This document shows positions 1-11,700 of a stretch of 64,000 nt of DNA, piece after piece. The notes beneath the pieces were generated by a model. That model saw nothing but the letters and a program-made list of their open reading frames with translations, did no database searches and had not been told where the DNA came from. The translations under genes were made by a program, and so were the position numbers. The DNA lies in the NCBI GenBank assembly GCA_947652115.1, contig OX393572.1, forward strand, positions 10,896,594 through 10,960,593. Reading direction: 5' to 3'. The first letter of the stretch is position 1, and every line of letters begins with the position of its first letter. This DNA is from Blastomussa wellsi. Lineage: Eukaryota > Cnidaria > Anthozoa > Scleractinia > Plerogyridae.

Positions 1-472
1 GAAGTGGTCATCGATCGTCAGCAAGGGAGGCCGTGATACATCGTTGGCATAATTTTAGTCCAAACGAGCGAACTTATGTGCGTGGCATTGAGAGGTAAAT
101 AAATATAAATTCATCTACCTCTAACTAGTATAAATATCAACCTTGAATATTCAGCATGTTCCTTAAAAATTGCCAAAATGTTCACATTTTCTCGTTTCTC
201 CTCAGATTATCTATCACTCGTTACCAGGACCCTTTATCCAGCGGAAAGAAATGTAAAGGGCCCTGTGGCTATTGAACTTAATAAACCACGTTATAGTAAA
301 TTAACGGAATCGTTATACGCTCTATCCTCAATGTGAGTTGCACCTTATTCTTGCTAATCGCTATACGTTATTACTGTTCTCTACGTCTTTAAACAAATAA
401 ATTATCAAAGTTTCGCTACATGCAAACTGTTTTCCCGTAATATAATAAATTTCTTCAGTATTGTAATACTAT
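1..472. other. Flank beyond the LGR gene, no gene seen
   Basis: AT-rich sequence with no recognisable coding segment, repeat with clear ends, or RNA gene. Part may be 3' untranslated sequence if the first AATAAA is not used. Confidence 0.5.
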
Positions 473-478
473 TTTATT
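473..478 (-). terminator. Candidate polyadenylation signal of the LGR gene
   Basis: AATAAA on the minus strand lies about 180 bp past the LGR stop codon at 658-660. The hexamer is common in AT-rich DNA, so this rests on position only. Confidence 0.35.
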
Positions 479-657
479 TGTCAGTTTAAAATAACTTATT
501 GCTGGAGTGTTTTGGCATCCATCTTGAGTTTTAACCTTGAGCCAAGCCATCATCTAATTCGCGTGGGGCTGGAGCGAGATCAGCCTGTGCAAGACATGCG
601 TGTTGTTTCGCAAGCATGACAGCTTTATCAAAGTGAGCCTGTCGCCTTCAGACCGTC

Positions 658-2770
658 TCACTTTTGGATCTGTATCTGCGGGACATCCCGAAAAGACACG
701 GACTGTTTTTTCACACGTTTGTCAGTAAGTGATCCCTCGATTGCGTGAAAACTGCCGACACTGGGTGCTCGCGAGATCTGGGGCGAGCTCTGATTTGACC
801 AATCAGGAGTTTCGTCCTCCGAGCGTGAATTCTGCAGCGCAGACTTTGGAGACAATTCTCCCTTCGTTGCGCTGGTTGCTGGGTTAAAAAATACGTCATC
901 GTTGCTAGGGCTCACCGGTGATTCACGACCAAAGCCCTGGTTACCAACACCTTTCATCGGGATGCACTCGGGTAAGGGAGCACAAGAATTGATGTTTTCA
1001 TAGACGTTGCCGTTAAGAAAACCGTTGCCTGCTTTTATTTCCATGCCAGATGTAGCGGATATCTGTGAGACTCGCTTTGATCTTGTATCATCCTCAGCTA
1101 TCGTCGAGCGTTTGGTGCGAGATCGCGAGTAGATGAGAGAGGAGAGCGTGCCTTTGTAATGCAACGCTCGAGTCTTGCAAAACCCGAAGCGGCTCAACAG
1201 AGAGAAGAACTCGCGTTTAAACGCTTTGGTAAAAAACGCGTACAAAAATGGGTTGCACAAGCTGTTAAGTGGAAAGAAAAAAACCAGCAGAAACTTGGAA
1301 TCTTCGACTCCGATCAGGGGCGTGCCAAAAGCCGCCAGGAGACCAAAGAAAGCGATTGGAGTCCAGCAAACAAAGTCAGTGAAAACTAGCAAAGCCATCC
1401 GTTTGGCAACCTTTGCGTCGTTTCGCTGAGGTGCCCCGTCGACGGGACCGGGTCCTACAACGACTTGGAACATTTTTGCGTACAAGCCCGCGATTACCAA
1501 AAAGGTCCCAAAATTCAGTACCAGGACAATACCCACGTAGGCCAAGGCACCTTTTGTGTCCGAATTGAAGGGTAAACAAATGGCCACGCTCTGGTAGCTG
1601 TTTACGCCAACGAGTGGAAGCGCGGCTATAAGAAAAGCAAATAACCATCCAGCGATCATTACTTTCACGGCTTTGCGAAGGGAAAGTCGGGTATTAACCT
1701 CCATGGCGTACACGATGGCGAAAAATCTTTCAATTGTTATGACTGTCAGGGTGTAGACGGACAGCTCTGTGGAGAACACAGCGACGAAGCCCGCGATTTT
1801 ACATCCAGCGCCATACTGCCAGGCTTTGACATGGTTGTAATATTCGCCTGAAGTGTCCATCGACACGCATACGAGTATAAATATGTATAAGCCAAGGCAG
1901 AAATCTGCGAAGGCTAAATTACTCATCAGGAAACGGTGGACATTGAGTCGTCGATCGCTTGTCAGCATAACAACAACCACGACAAGATTCGCAACCAGCG
2001 CCACACTCCCGACCATCAATGACACCACAGTTAGCCATTTTGCACCCATGATATCCTCGCAAGGGTTATAGGCATCTCTATTTGGTAAACATATTACGTC
2101 TACAGGGGGTGGTTCTGTGACTACAGGAACGCTGCTGTTTGGTGTGGAGTCTTCGTGGATAATTGTGCGTGGATGAGTGACCGTTCCGGTCAAAAAGCTC
2201 CCTCCACCTGGGAAAACCGGATCCCCGCCACTTGACCCAGTGGTTGTTACCCCTGGGGCAGTTCCGGCAGAGCTTCCGTTTGTTGTTGGTATCGGTGTCT
2301 GAAATCCCGAATTGTCTCGACGTTTTCTCTTTCCCCAACCGCCGCCTCCCCAACCACCGCTTCCCCAACCTCCGGCATGAGTTGTGGTCACTGCGGGCGT
2401 TGAAACATTCCCGTCTTGGCTTGAATTATTGGAAGCCGTAGTCGTAGCACTGGAGACTTCCGAAGTGACGTGAGCCGGTGTAGTAGGTTCAGTTTTTGCT
2501 GTAGTGGGTGACATTGTTGTAGCTTTTGCCGTCGAATGCGTGGAAATTTGACGAACCCTCGGATGATTCTGCGTGCCGACGTTTCGCTGATATGTGTTCA
2601 AGTAGAAAGCGCAACACAAGAACGAGTTGTACTGACTCACTTTCACCTCTTGTATGCTACTCAGCCCAGGGGGAATAGACCAAAAGTTTTCCACACCTTC
2701 CAGGTTTAACTTCTCTAAATGATCAAGTCCTGCGGCTGGCAATGACGTAATCTTTGTTCCTTGTAAAAAC
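658..2770 (-). CDS. LGR exon 8: last LRR, hinge, seven-helix domain and C-terminal tail
   Basis: The acceptor is cttgttag at 2771-2778, so the open frame running on to 2973 is intron. The exon begins FLQGTKITSLPAAGLDHLEK and carries the CC hinge motif, a stalk rich in Thr, Ser and Gly, a GGWG-repeat block followed by KRKRR (2317-2373), seven transmembrane segments between about 1100 and 1960, and a roughly 190-residue cytoplasmic tail with many Ser/Thr. Intracellular loop 3 ends KVAKRMALLVFTDFVCW, matching the hormone-receptor TM6 start. The whole transmembrane part lies on one exon, as in vertebrate FSH/TSH receptors. Confidence 0.96.
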
Positions 2771-5700
2771 CTAACAAGCCAAGACATGAAAGCCGTGAGT
2801 ACAACAATCTCTTTTCGAATCAATGAGTCACACAACGCTTCCCTTGTTGCGAAAAGCGTTGCGTGACGACGACATGCAACGGTTGGAACGCGCGGGAAAG
2901 TGGGTACCAGTGCCAAGCAGTGCGGGAAACAACGTGTAGCCGATGCAAAACGCGGGCGAAGTTGCGCGAACAAATAGCTTTCTTAATTAGTTCTCATTCG
3001 TCAGAGCAAGTTGCATACAGAAATGGTAATGGATTGGGAATGGATTTAATGGTAATGGATTTATAAAGCGCATTTTCCATAGACACGTTCCGATGCGCTT
3101 TACATTTCTAGTCAGGGTGAGATCGGACATCAGCATGCTAAGGCGCCTATGGCAGCCGCTATCAGTCCATTCATGACCTCATCCAACCCACCCAACCCAT
3201 GAGTACATTATGCAAACAGACCAGACCACAGCACCGGGAACTCCGTGCCCTTCTCTTTACGATTAGTGTGTGGGTTCTTTAACGTCCCCTGTTGACCCGT
3301 AACATTGAAGATGCAGGAGACGTGACCTACGGTTTTATCGTCCTTATCCGAGAAGACTAGGACATCTAACCAATTGCAGATGTAATTACAAAGGCAGCAC
3401 GTTCTCCACAGTTATTTTAAGACCCCCGAGTGTTGGTCCGATCTGGGACTCGAACCCGAGACCTCCCGCACGGTAGTCCGACGCTCTACCAATAAGTAGA
3501 ATAATAAGTAACGAGCATTGTTTTCCAGGCTGAGGTTTGTCAAATTTGGCTTTAACTGTTTCCAAACTAATTTTCACTGTTTCAAGGCGGTTCTGATACC
3601 GGTTCTAATATGCTGCTACAATGTATCGGGCGAGGTAGCAGCTCTAGTAAGGTCTCACATGCTTGCGACGCATTGAGAGGACAATAGAACAAACTACAGC
3701 AACGATGCCCCTAACCCCTAAAACAATAGCAACTGCTGCCAGTAGAATTATAACCTTACGAGAGCTGCTACCCTGCCGAATGTATCTGGTTATTGAACTT
3801 TACAATTAAAGTCCTTTAGCACTTACAGTTTTTGGAGGTTAGAACCTGTGAAAGCATCGTCATCAATTTTCCCCAAAAAGGATTTCTGAAAGCTCCTGAA
3901 GGTGCAAATTAACAAAATAAGAGGGCATAAAAGACGAGTTTCTTTGCTAGTAAGAAAAACATCATCTGTGTACTTAATCTAATAAAACGTTAACTATAAA
4001 CTCAAACGCGATAAGTTGTTTTTAAAAACCTGAGGAAGCAGGGAAAACCGATATATGAAACAAAATCAATGTAACAGTAAAACGCTAAAATATAACAAAC
4101 AAACAAGAATAATCACAAAAGAATCCAGCACAGGCCTCGAGTACTTACAAAGTTAAAAGTTTTTTGTTGTTGATAAACATATAAGCTGGTATCTCTGTAA
4201 TGCTTGTCTGGTCTAATTCTCTGCAAGTAGAAAATAAAGCATTTGTAATTGAGTGATTATTTTAAAAGGGCCACCATCACGAGTAGCAGTGGAAAGTAGA
4301 AGTCCGAAAGAGATATTTATATCAATGGATACAAAAATAATGGCCAGTTTTGTAAATAATTACTGTTAACAGTATCCTAACGTTATAAAGCTGCGCTATC
4401 ATGCGTTTCTCAGAAAAATCTTCGATCTTGTTCGAAAACGTCAGATCATGCCATTGGAAAAATAGCTAAAAACTAATTGCAATTTTACTCTCCCTACGAC
4501 AATCCACTTGGTAACTTTCTGTTGCAGCGTTCTTGGGGCATTTCGTGTTTAAAACTAATTATGAGTCGTAATTACTGCCAAAATCTATCTGAATAGTTGT
4601 TTCGTATGTTGTTACTTACAAATGATCCAGCTCCGGGAGATTTTTAAGAGACATTCGAGACAGATCCGTAATGCCGTTGTTGCTAAGGTATCTGAAAAAG
4701 TGGAACATATGTTAATTAAATTTGGCGCGTCATGAACCTATATTTGCAGAGAATTTAGCTGATACAAGCTGAAAGTATGCGCGCTGGTAACCCGCACTTC
4801 TAAGACACGCTCGTAACGCACGCTAGTCATGCACACTCGCCAGGCTCAAGGCAATCGTTTCTTACTGTATTCCAACAAAACAGTAGCTCTGCCCTGTACG
4901 GAAATCTCTGAGAAAATGGCTGATTCGAGTTCGATTCGCTATCGTTCGACCAATTCGACGCCGTTATACAGAAACTGCTACAATTAAAGAACTGTTCCCA
5001 CTTACAGTTTCTTCAGGGGCGATTTGGTCTTGAAAATGGGAAATTTCACTAATCTGTTGTGCTCCAAATTTCTAGAAATGCAAGAGAAAATCGTGAGATT
5101 TGGAATATATGAAATATCAAATAGATTGAAATATTCAGTTAAATTTAAGAAATAGATTTTAGAATTTCCAAGCAGTCCCTATGCATGGTCCGCCGATGAC
5201 GAAACCAAATAAAAAAATGGCCACAACTAAAAGGCTTTCCCACACTTCTTGATTGGCAATCTCCCGATTAATTGTCTGCAATTTCTAATTCTCGATTATG
5301 CGATTACGTCAAGACCTATATTCAATCTTCGGTAAGTAAGAATTAAAACTGAATCATGAACTGGGGTTTCAATTGCTTACATTTCAAAGAGATCATCCAG
5401 GCCATCGAATGCGCCATCTTCAATGCTGTTTATCTTGTTGTTTTGCAGAAATCTGCAAATCAAAGACGTGAAGATTTGTCACCTGTTTAACATTGTTGCC
5501 TCAGAATGTGTATATAAGCATAAAATGGCTAAGAGATTAAAAAATAGAGTGAGTTTCAATTGAGTGTCGCTAAAACAAAATCAAAGTGATTAGTTTGGCC
5601 AATCAACAAAGGACGGAGACAATTAAGTGATCCAATCAAAACTCGAAGCCGACACAAAGCGCGGGAAAACCTACGGACGCGAGTCACGATTGGTTTTGGT

Positions 5701-8700
5701 TACACATCTGATTGGTTGAAAAGAGTGGCGCGAGAGTTTTAAACCCACCATCACTTAGAGTAGAGCAATTCGCTAATATCTTTCGACACTCAATCGAAAA
5801 CCGTTCTAAAATAATAAAGTCAAACTTAAGAGGAGCTGTATTTGCAATCCAGCTCAATCTTTTCCATCCTTAACCATCATTGTTCCTTTTTGATTTAGTA
5901 TCAATTCTTTGGGCTTTCTCTTCCTTAGTAAACTATTATTTTGAGGATTCCTTCCTTCCGGAGAACCCTAACTGCAAATCGATTACTACAGATGACTTCT
6001 ACTCATCATATCCCTTTCATTCCTAGGATTACTTTTTTGTCATGCTTGTTCTATTGAAGGCTGCTTTTACTTTTTGCAGTTTTGACCATATTTGGAAAGT
6101 CACGTGACCAGAACACAAACGCTTAAAACTCGCACAGCGTACATCTTTCTTGGATGAAACTAAAGCCAATGGAGAGAGTGCATTCAGATGCAAAATCTGT
6201 CCTATGGATTTGTGGAGATTCCCTATGACATCATAAAATGTTGGTGACGTCAGACTTTTTACGGTATTGCGAATTTCAACAAATCCATATGACAGATTTT
6301 CCATCTGAATGTACTCTATCCATTGGCTTTGGTTTCATTCGAGAAAGATGTAAGCTGTGAGAGTTTTTAGCGTTTTTGTGTTCTGGTCACGCGACTTTCC
6401 AAATATGGTAAAAGCTGCCAAAAGTGAAAGTAGCTTCCAAAAGAACAAGCATGGCAAAAAACTAATCCCAGGATCGAAAGGGAACCCAAGATATGATGGT
6501 TAGCAGTCATCTTCAGCAACCGTTTTGTAGTTAAGGTTATCCCCCACGTTCGTAGCAAAATGACTAACTATGGAGACGGAGCTCCTGTAAAATGGTTTGA
6601 AGTCTATCAGGATCAACCCGTCCACAAAAGTAAATTTCCTTGTAACCATCAAGGAAGAATCTACAGGCTACTAAGGCCTGTTCACCTGCTTCCTCACTCC
6701 TGTGGGATCCAGAAAACAACGGATCAGATATGGCGACCATGCCAGTGTACCAACTGAGGTACACTTGTCAATATGGCGACTATGACGTGAAATGAATTCC
6801 CTCGGTTCTCACAGGCAGAGGCGGCGGAGCGTTTTGAAACATGGGGGGCTCATCGTACACTAAGCCAAGCACATACCTCTACTCGAATTTTCCAAAATAT
6901 CAATAGCCTTGTTCATTTGCACGAACAAACTTCTTTGCAATGTCTACAGTGTTCGATGTGTCCGTAATAGACTTATGACAAGGAGGAGGCAGTTGATTAG
7001 ACGATCCTGATTCATGGTGCTTCTGAGGTAGGTTTTTAGGCGACGTAGGGAAGAAAACACACGCTCGGAAGTCGCTGAATGCCACAGGTAATGTCAAATA
7101 CAATCTTAGCCGTTTGTGGACCACTCCTACTAACGTTTTGGTGACAGAAGTTTTGTTGAAAGCTTCGCAAATTTTACCAAACCAAATTTATGCTGCGCTA
7201 CCGATATTTTCGCCACCGAAACGTGGGGGCTCAGCCCCCCCTAACTTTTTTGGGAGGGCTTCAGCCCCCCTCCCCCTCCGCCGCCTATGCTCACAAGGGT
7301 TCAATAGATAACTCAAACCCGGCCGAGTGTCGCTATTGACTTCTTTAAATGTTATCGATCCAATTGAGACAAAATGCAATTTTGAGACCCTCTCTATGTT
7401 TATTTTTCTTGATATCCCCCACCGCACATGGGGCTCACATGCAATAGTTAAAGATGTCCCTTGAGTGTCATATATTTTATGATCCGTGTAAGTCTCCAAG
7501 GTGTGATACTGTTACAAAAATGTAAGATATACATACATTATTGACAGATTCTTCAATTTGTTCAGTTCACCTACTGGGATGATTGCGAAAGAAGACTGCA
7601 TTACATACCTGCAATGGAAGGAAAAGAGATTCGGTTTCCTTACATCTTCGCTATCAATTTTGTTGTGGCTGAGTTCAGGACTAACAGTTTTGAAGGGGGT
7701 GTCTTTTAAACTCTCAGCAAAGGCACATCTCCAGCTCCCGTTAAAATCATCCGCCCGTCAAACGAGCAAAATTCCACGGCGCCTCGGGTCCTAGAAATTT
7801 TGAACTCCGGACAAAAGAGTATGATAGTCTAGAAAGCGCTAGAGACCTTAGCGCTCTAACGTCGCAAACTTCGTCCCATTCTTAACTGCGGATTGTTTAC
7901 TGAAAGAGCGTGTGTGGTGGTCGATATCGTTTTGAAAAGGGGAATTTAGAAATATTTTTCGTAGATAACTATAATCGTCTCTACAGGGAATGAGCATTGG
8001 AGAGAGTGTCCGAGGCAAGCTTCGCGGACATCGCAACAGAACAACGCGTTACCTCGTGTAAACAACAGTTACAATGTTACAAGAAATTATTGAATGAAAA
8101 CAAATCCAAACCTCTGCAATAATTGAAAAAACCTGAAACATACATAAGAAGATTTTTTTTTATTTCTTATTTATTTATTTCTTGAAGAGCGGCATGTTTC
8201 CTGTTGCTTCAGGCTGAAAAACCGAGGTTTGGAAAACTGCACGGTTAATAAACAAATAGGATATTCTCTCAGATGGAAGGGAAAGAACAGCGTGCGTGTG
8301 CGAGGGAATGCCAGGCAGTACCCACGCGTGTTTTCGCCGTTAGCACGCGACTTCGTCAACACTTTAGGCTGCGTCCACACTAATCCGGATAAATTTGAAA
8401 ACGCAACTTTTTTCTCCGGATGGCCTTCCGTCCACACTAAAACGGCGTTTTCGATCGGTCACCGAAAACGGAACTTTTTGAAAACGCTCTCCAAGGTGAA
8501 TAAATTTGAAAACGCTGAATGGCTAGGTGTGTTAGTGTAGACGGCGAAAATGGAACTTTTTGAAAACGCTGACATCAAAACAATCTAATAACGTTGTTCG
8601 GACAATGTGCATGGGCATGTTCTTGCATGTATTAAGCGTTTCTTGCGAGGCAGCGTTTCAAAATCGATGGCGAAACAATTTGAAAACGGCATAATGTGGA

Positions 8701-11700
8701 CAAAAAACATTTTATCCGCTTTCGAGGCGAAAACGCTGTTTTCAAATTTATCCGGCGTAGGGAGGACATAGCCTTAGTTTGCCCAGTAGCAACCAGTTCA
8801 TTTCTCTTTTTCTCCAATACAGGAAGTTTTAACGTTATTTTTTCATAACTAATAACTCCAAACAATGCAGTTTCCTGTCAGCGGCAGAGCTATAGTTTTG
8901 TTTTCCATACTTTCTTCAGCCACTGCGGTTGGTCACAGCAGAAGTTCAAGGTTCTTTGTTTCGAGAGTTTTTTGCAGCTGGTATAAACTGGTGACCATTG
9001 AGATTATTTAGCTGTTTAACGGAGACTTAACGGAAAATTGGGATTAACAAGAAACAACTTCTTTTTTCAGGATCATTTTATCGACAAATAAAGAAGGAAA
9101 AAAGAAAAAAGAACCTGGAGTTATCTTGATAAAAAAAACATAAACATTAGTTTTCGGTTGAGGCTTGACTTCCTTGTTTTTACCGATGACTTGAGCCGGA
9201 AGTGTACACGTTCCGAAAACGTTCTGAAAATGTTGTAAAAGCAAAGTGGTCTTGTAGACAATTTACTGCTAATCGATGCACATATTCACGCCTCAAATGG
9301 CTGATGAGAATGCTGGTTCCAGGTGGAATTTAAATAAATTTGTTAGCCGTAAGCGTTCTGTACGTGAGTGCGTTCTAATATTTCGGCGTTTCTTAGCGTC
9401 TACGTTATTTTTGAAGTGCGCGTATCGTATTCTCAGAACTCAATCTCCAATGACAGCTAATATAGAGTCCACTATACATCTTACGTGAAGCGCGATTGGA
9501 ACTATTTACTTTCCCGTGAAACGTGATTGAAGTGCTCCTTTTTTCGTGATACGTAATTCCCAATTTAAGAACATTTCACGTGCACGTGAACGTAATTTCT
9601 GACTCAAATGTGACTTGTTATTAGACGTGATTCGTGAATCATTGCTTTGCGTGACTTAAATTCAGTTTGCGTGTTCTTGCAAAATTACGCTTTTGTTTTC
9701 AGCTCTGTGGTTGGATTTTGAATGATGAAGCTTCTGTGAGGTATTTTGTCGAGAGCATGAAATGCAACGCTAAAGTCAAATTTTCGAGGCATTACACCTT
9801 CCGAGGGTAACAGTGAGTCTAAACAGGAATCGTCTTGATTTTTGCGTGGACGTGAAAACATTTTGGTTGTTATTCGTGACGCGTGAAAAGGCCAAATATT
9901 TTTATGCCCTCCTAACAGAGCTTAGCACTGCTTAGACGATACAATTCGGCCTTGATCCAAGAACTACCAGCAAAGGACGAGTCAAAACTGGGAGCTCGCT
10001 TGACAACGGCGACAAAACAAAAAAACACTTTAATAAATTAACATGCTTTGTTGTTTGATAACTGCTGGAGTGCACTTTCTAAAGAATGACAAAGAAATAA
10101 ATTTAAAAACCCTTTTTCTCTTCGAAGGGATAAATGTATAAATAAAATTTGTTTGCAGTTTTTTTTTTTGCACTATTAGAAAGAACTACGTTGTGATGGT
10201 GAAATTAGACTTGATTCTTTCAGTTTTGTTAACATTTTATAATTTTGTTTGCTATTGCTCTTCACACTTTGGTTGCTCGGCTATGACATCCTGCAAAAAC
10301 TGAGCTCGTCCCTGTATGCATACTCTTTATTCTTTCAAACTGTACTCGAAATCATGTGATAAAAAATATATACGATATATTCTCAGCTTAATGCTAGTAC
10401 ATCGCATTAGCGCTTACAGCTGTAATATCTCACGAGTTCAAGTCTGTATTCTTGGTCCTTTTAATTCCAGTAAGGTAAGTGAAAATTCTCGAACACAAAT
10501 TATGTTTCAACACACAAACAAAAGAACTAATGAGCAGGTGGTTAAACACAGCTACAGCAAAACAATAACTGATAATAACCAAGCAGGCAGAACGAGTTTT
10601 TCCGCGTAGCAACTAGGCCGAATAAGCAAGCTGTCTTTTAAATGTTTTTGGGGGGATATAAAATACCGCCCAGCAATTTTCTGCCAGTCTGTTTAGCTCA
10701 TGAAACACTCAGTCTGGTTAAAGAATTATTGCATTGGTGTTGACTTTGAGTGTGATCTTAATTAACAAAATCGCTCTTTTCTACAACAAATGCTTGCAAA
10801 GGTGTCTGGAAAATAATAGTTTTTTATGCAAGTCATGTACTTGAGTTTATTACTAACTAGTTTTGACAAACTATAAAATAACTAGAAATAAACGGGAATA
10901 AAATATTCGAAAGTAAGAAATGATCTCCTTTTCAAACTATGAGTAGGCTCAAGCGGAAACGCGAAAATCTGCGAAAGCTCCCATTTTGTTTGCAGATTAT
11001 GCGAGAGGCGGGAACGGGCCAGTTATGAGATTAAAAAGATTCGATTTTAACCTGGGAACTTCACAATCCATCACGTGAAAGGAGAGCTGTTGGATTTCTT
11101 ACTCTGGTACAACCAGCAAGTTAAGACCGATTCTTTTTCCCAGAATAAAGATTAAGGAAGTGTTGTGCAATGAAGTGTGAAGTCCATTAAAGTTTAGTGT
11201 ACCTTGAACGACGTCATTTGCGTGATAATGGAATTATTTCCTCACGAAACAAATAATGTTACCGGAAGACGTTTTAATATGTAGTTAAAAGACCTCGGAA
11301 ACATGCTTCCATTTAACAGCCATTCGGTAGGCGCTATTTTCAATGACAATAGATATTTTAAAAAAACTCAATTTTCTTCGCTTCGAAGAGATTGGGAAAT
11401 ACCACGAGGTAGGGAGGTCACTGCAAAAATAAACATATCAGTTACATCATCTGAATGGCGCGTACATGCAGTAGCTTTGAAGTCAGGGGAGAAAATGGGA
11501 GGAATAAGTTGAATTTAACGATTGGTTATAAAAAGAAAAAAACATTGTTAAATGCAATAGTTACTTACAGCGATCTTGTATTGGTCGGAAAATCGCTCAG
11601 TGATGGAAAAGAGGACATCTTCCAGCATCGTACCTCTGTCGTGTCATTTGTAAATTTGCAGTGGCATTTGTCGGGGCATCTCTCTCCTTCTCCAAGCGTA

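Noticed and set aside
2771..2973. N-terminal part of the 771-codon open frame (MFAQLRP...)
   Set aside because: Lies upstream of a good acceptor at 2771-2778. The phase fits the preceding LRR exon only if translation enters at 2770, and the peptide has no LGR similarity.
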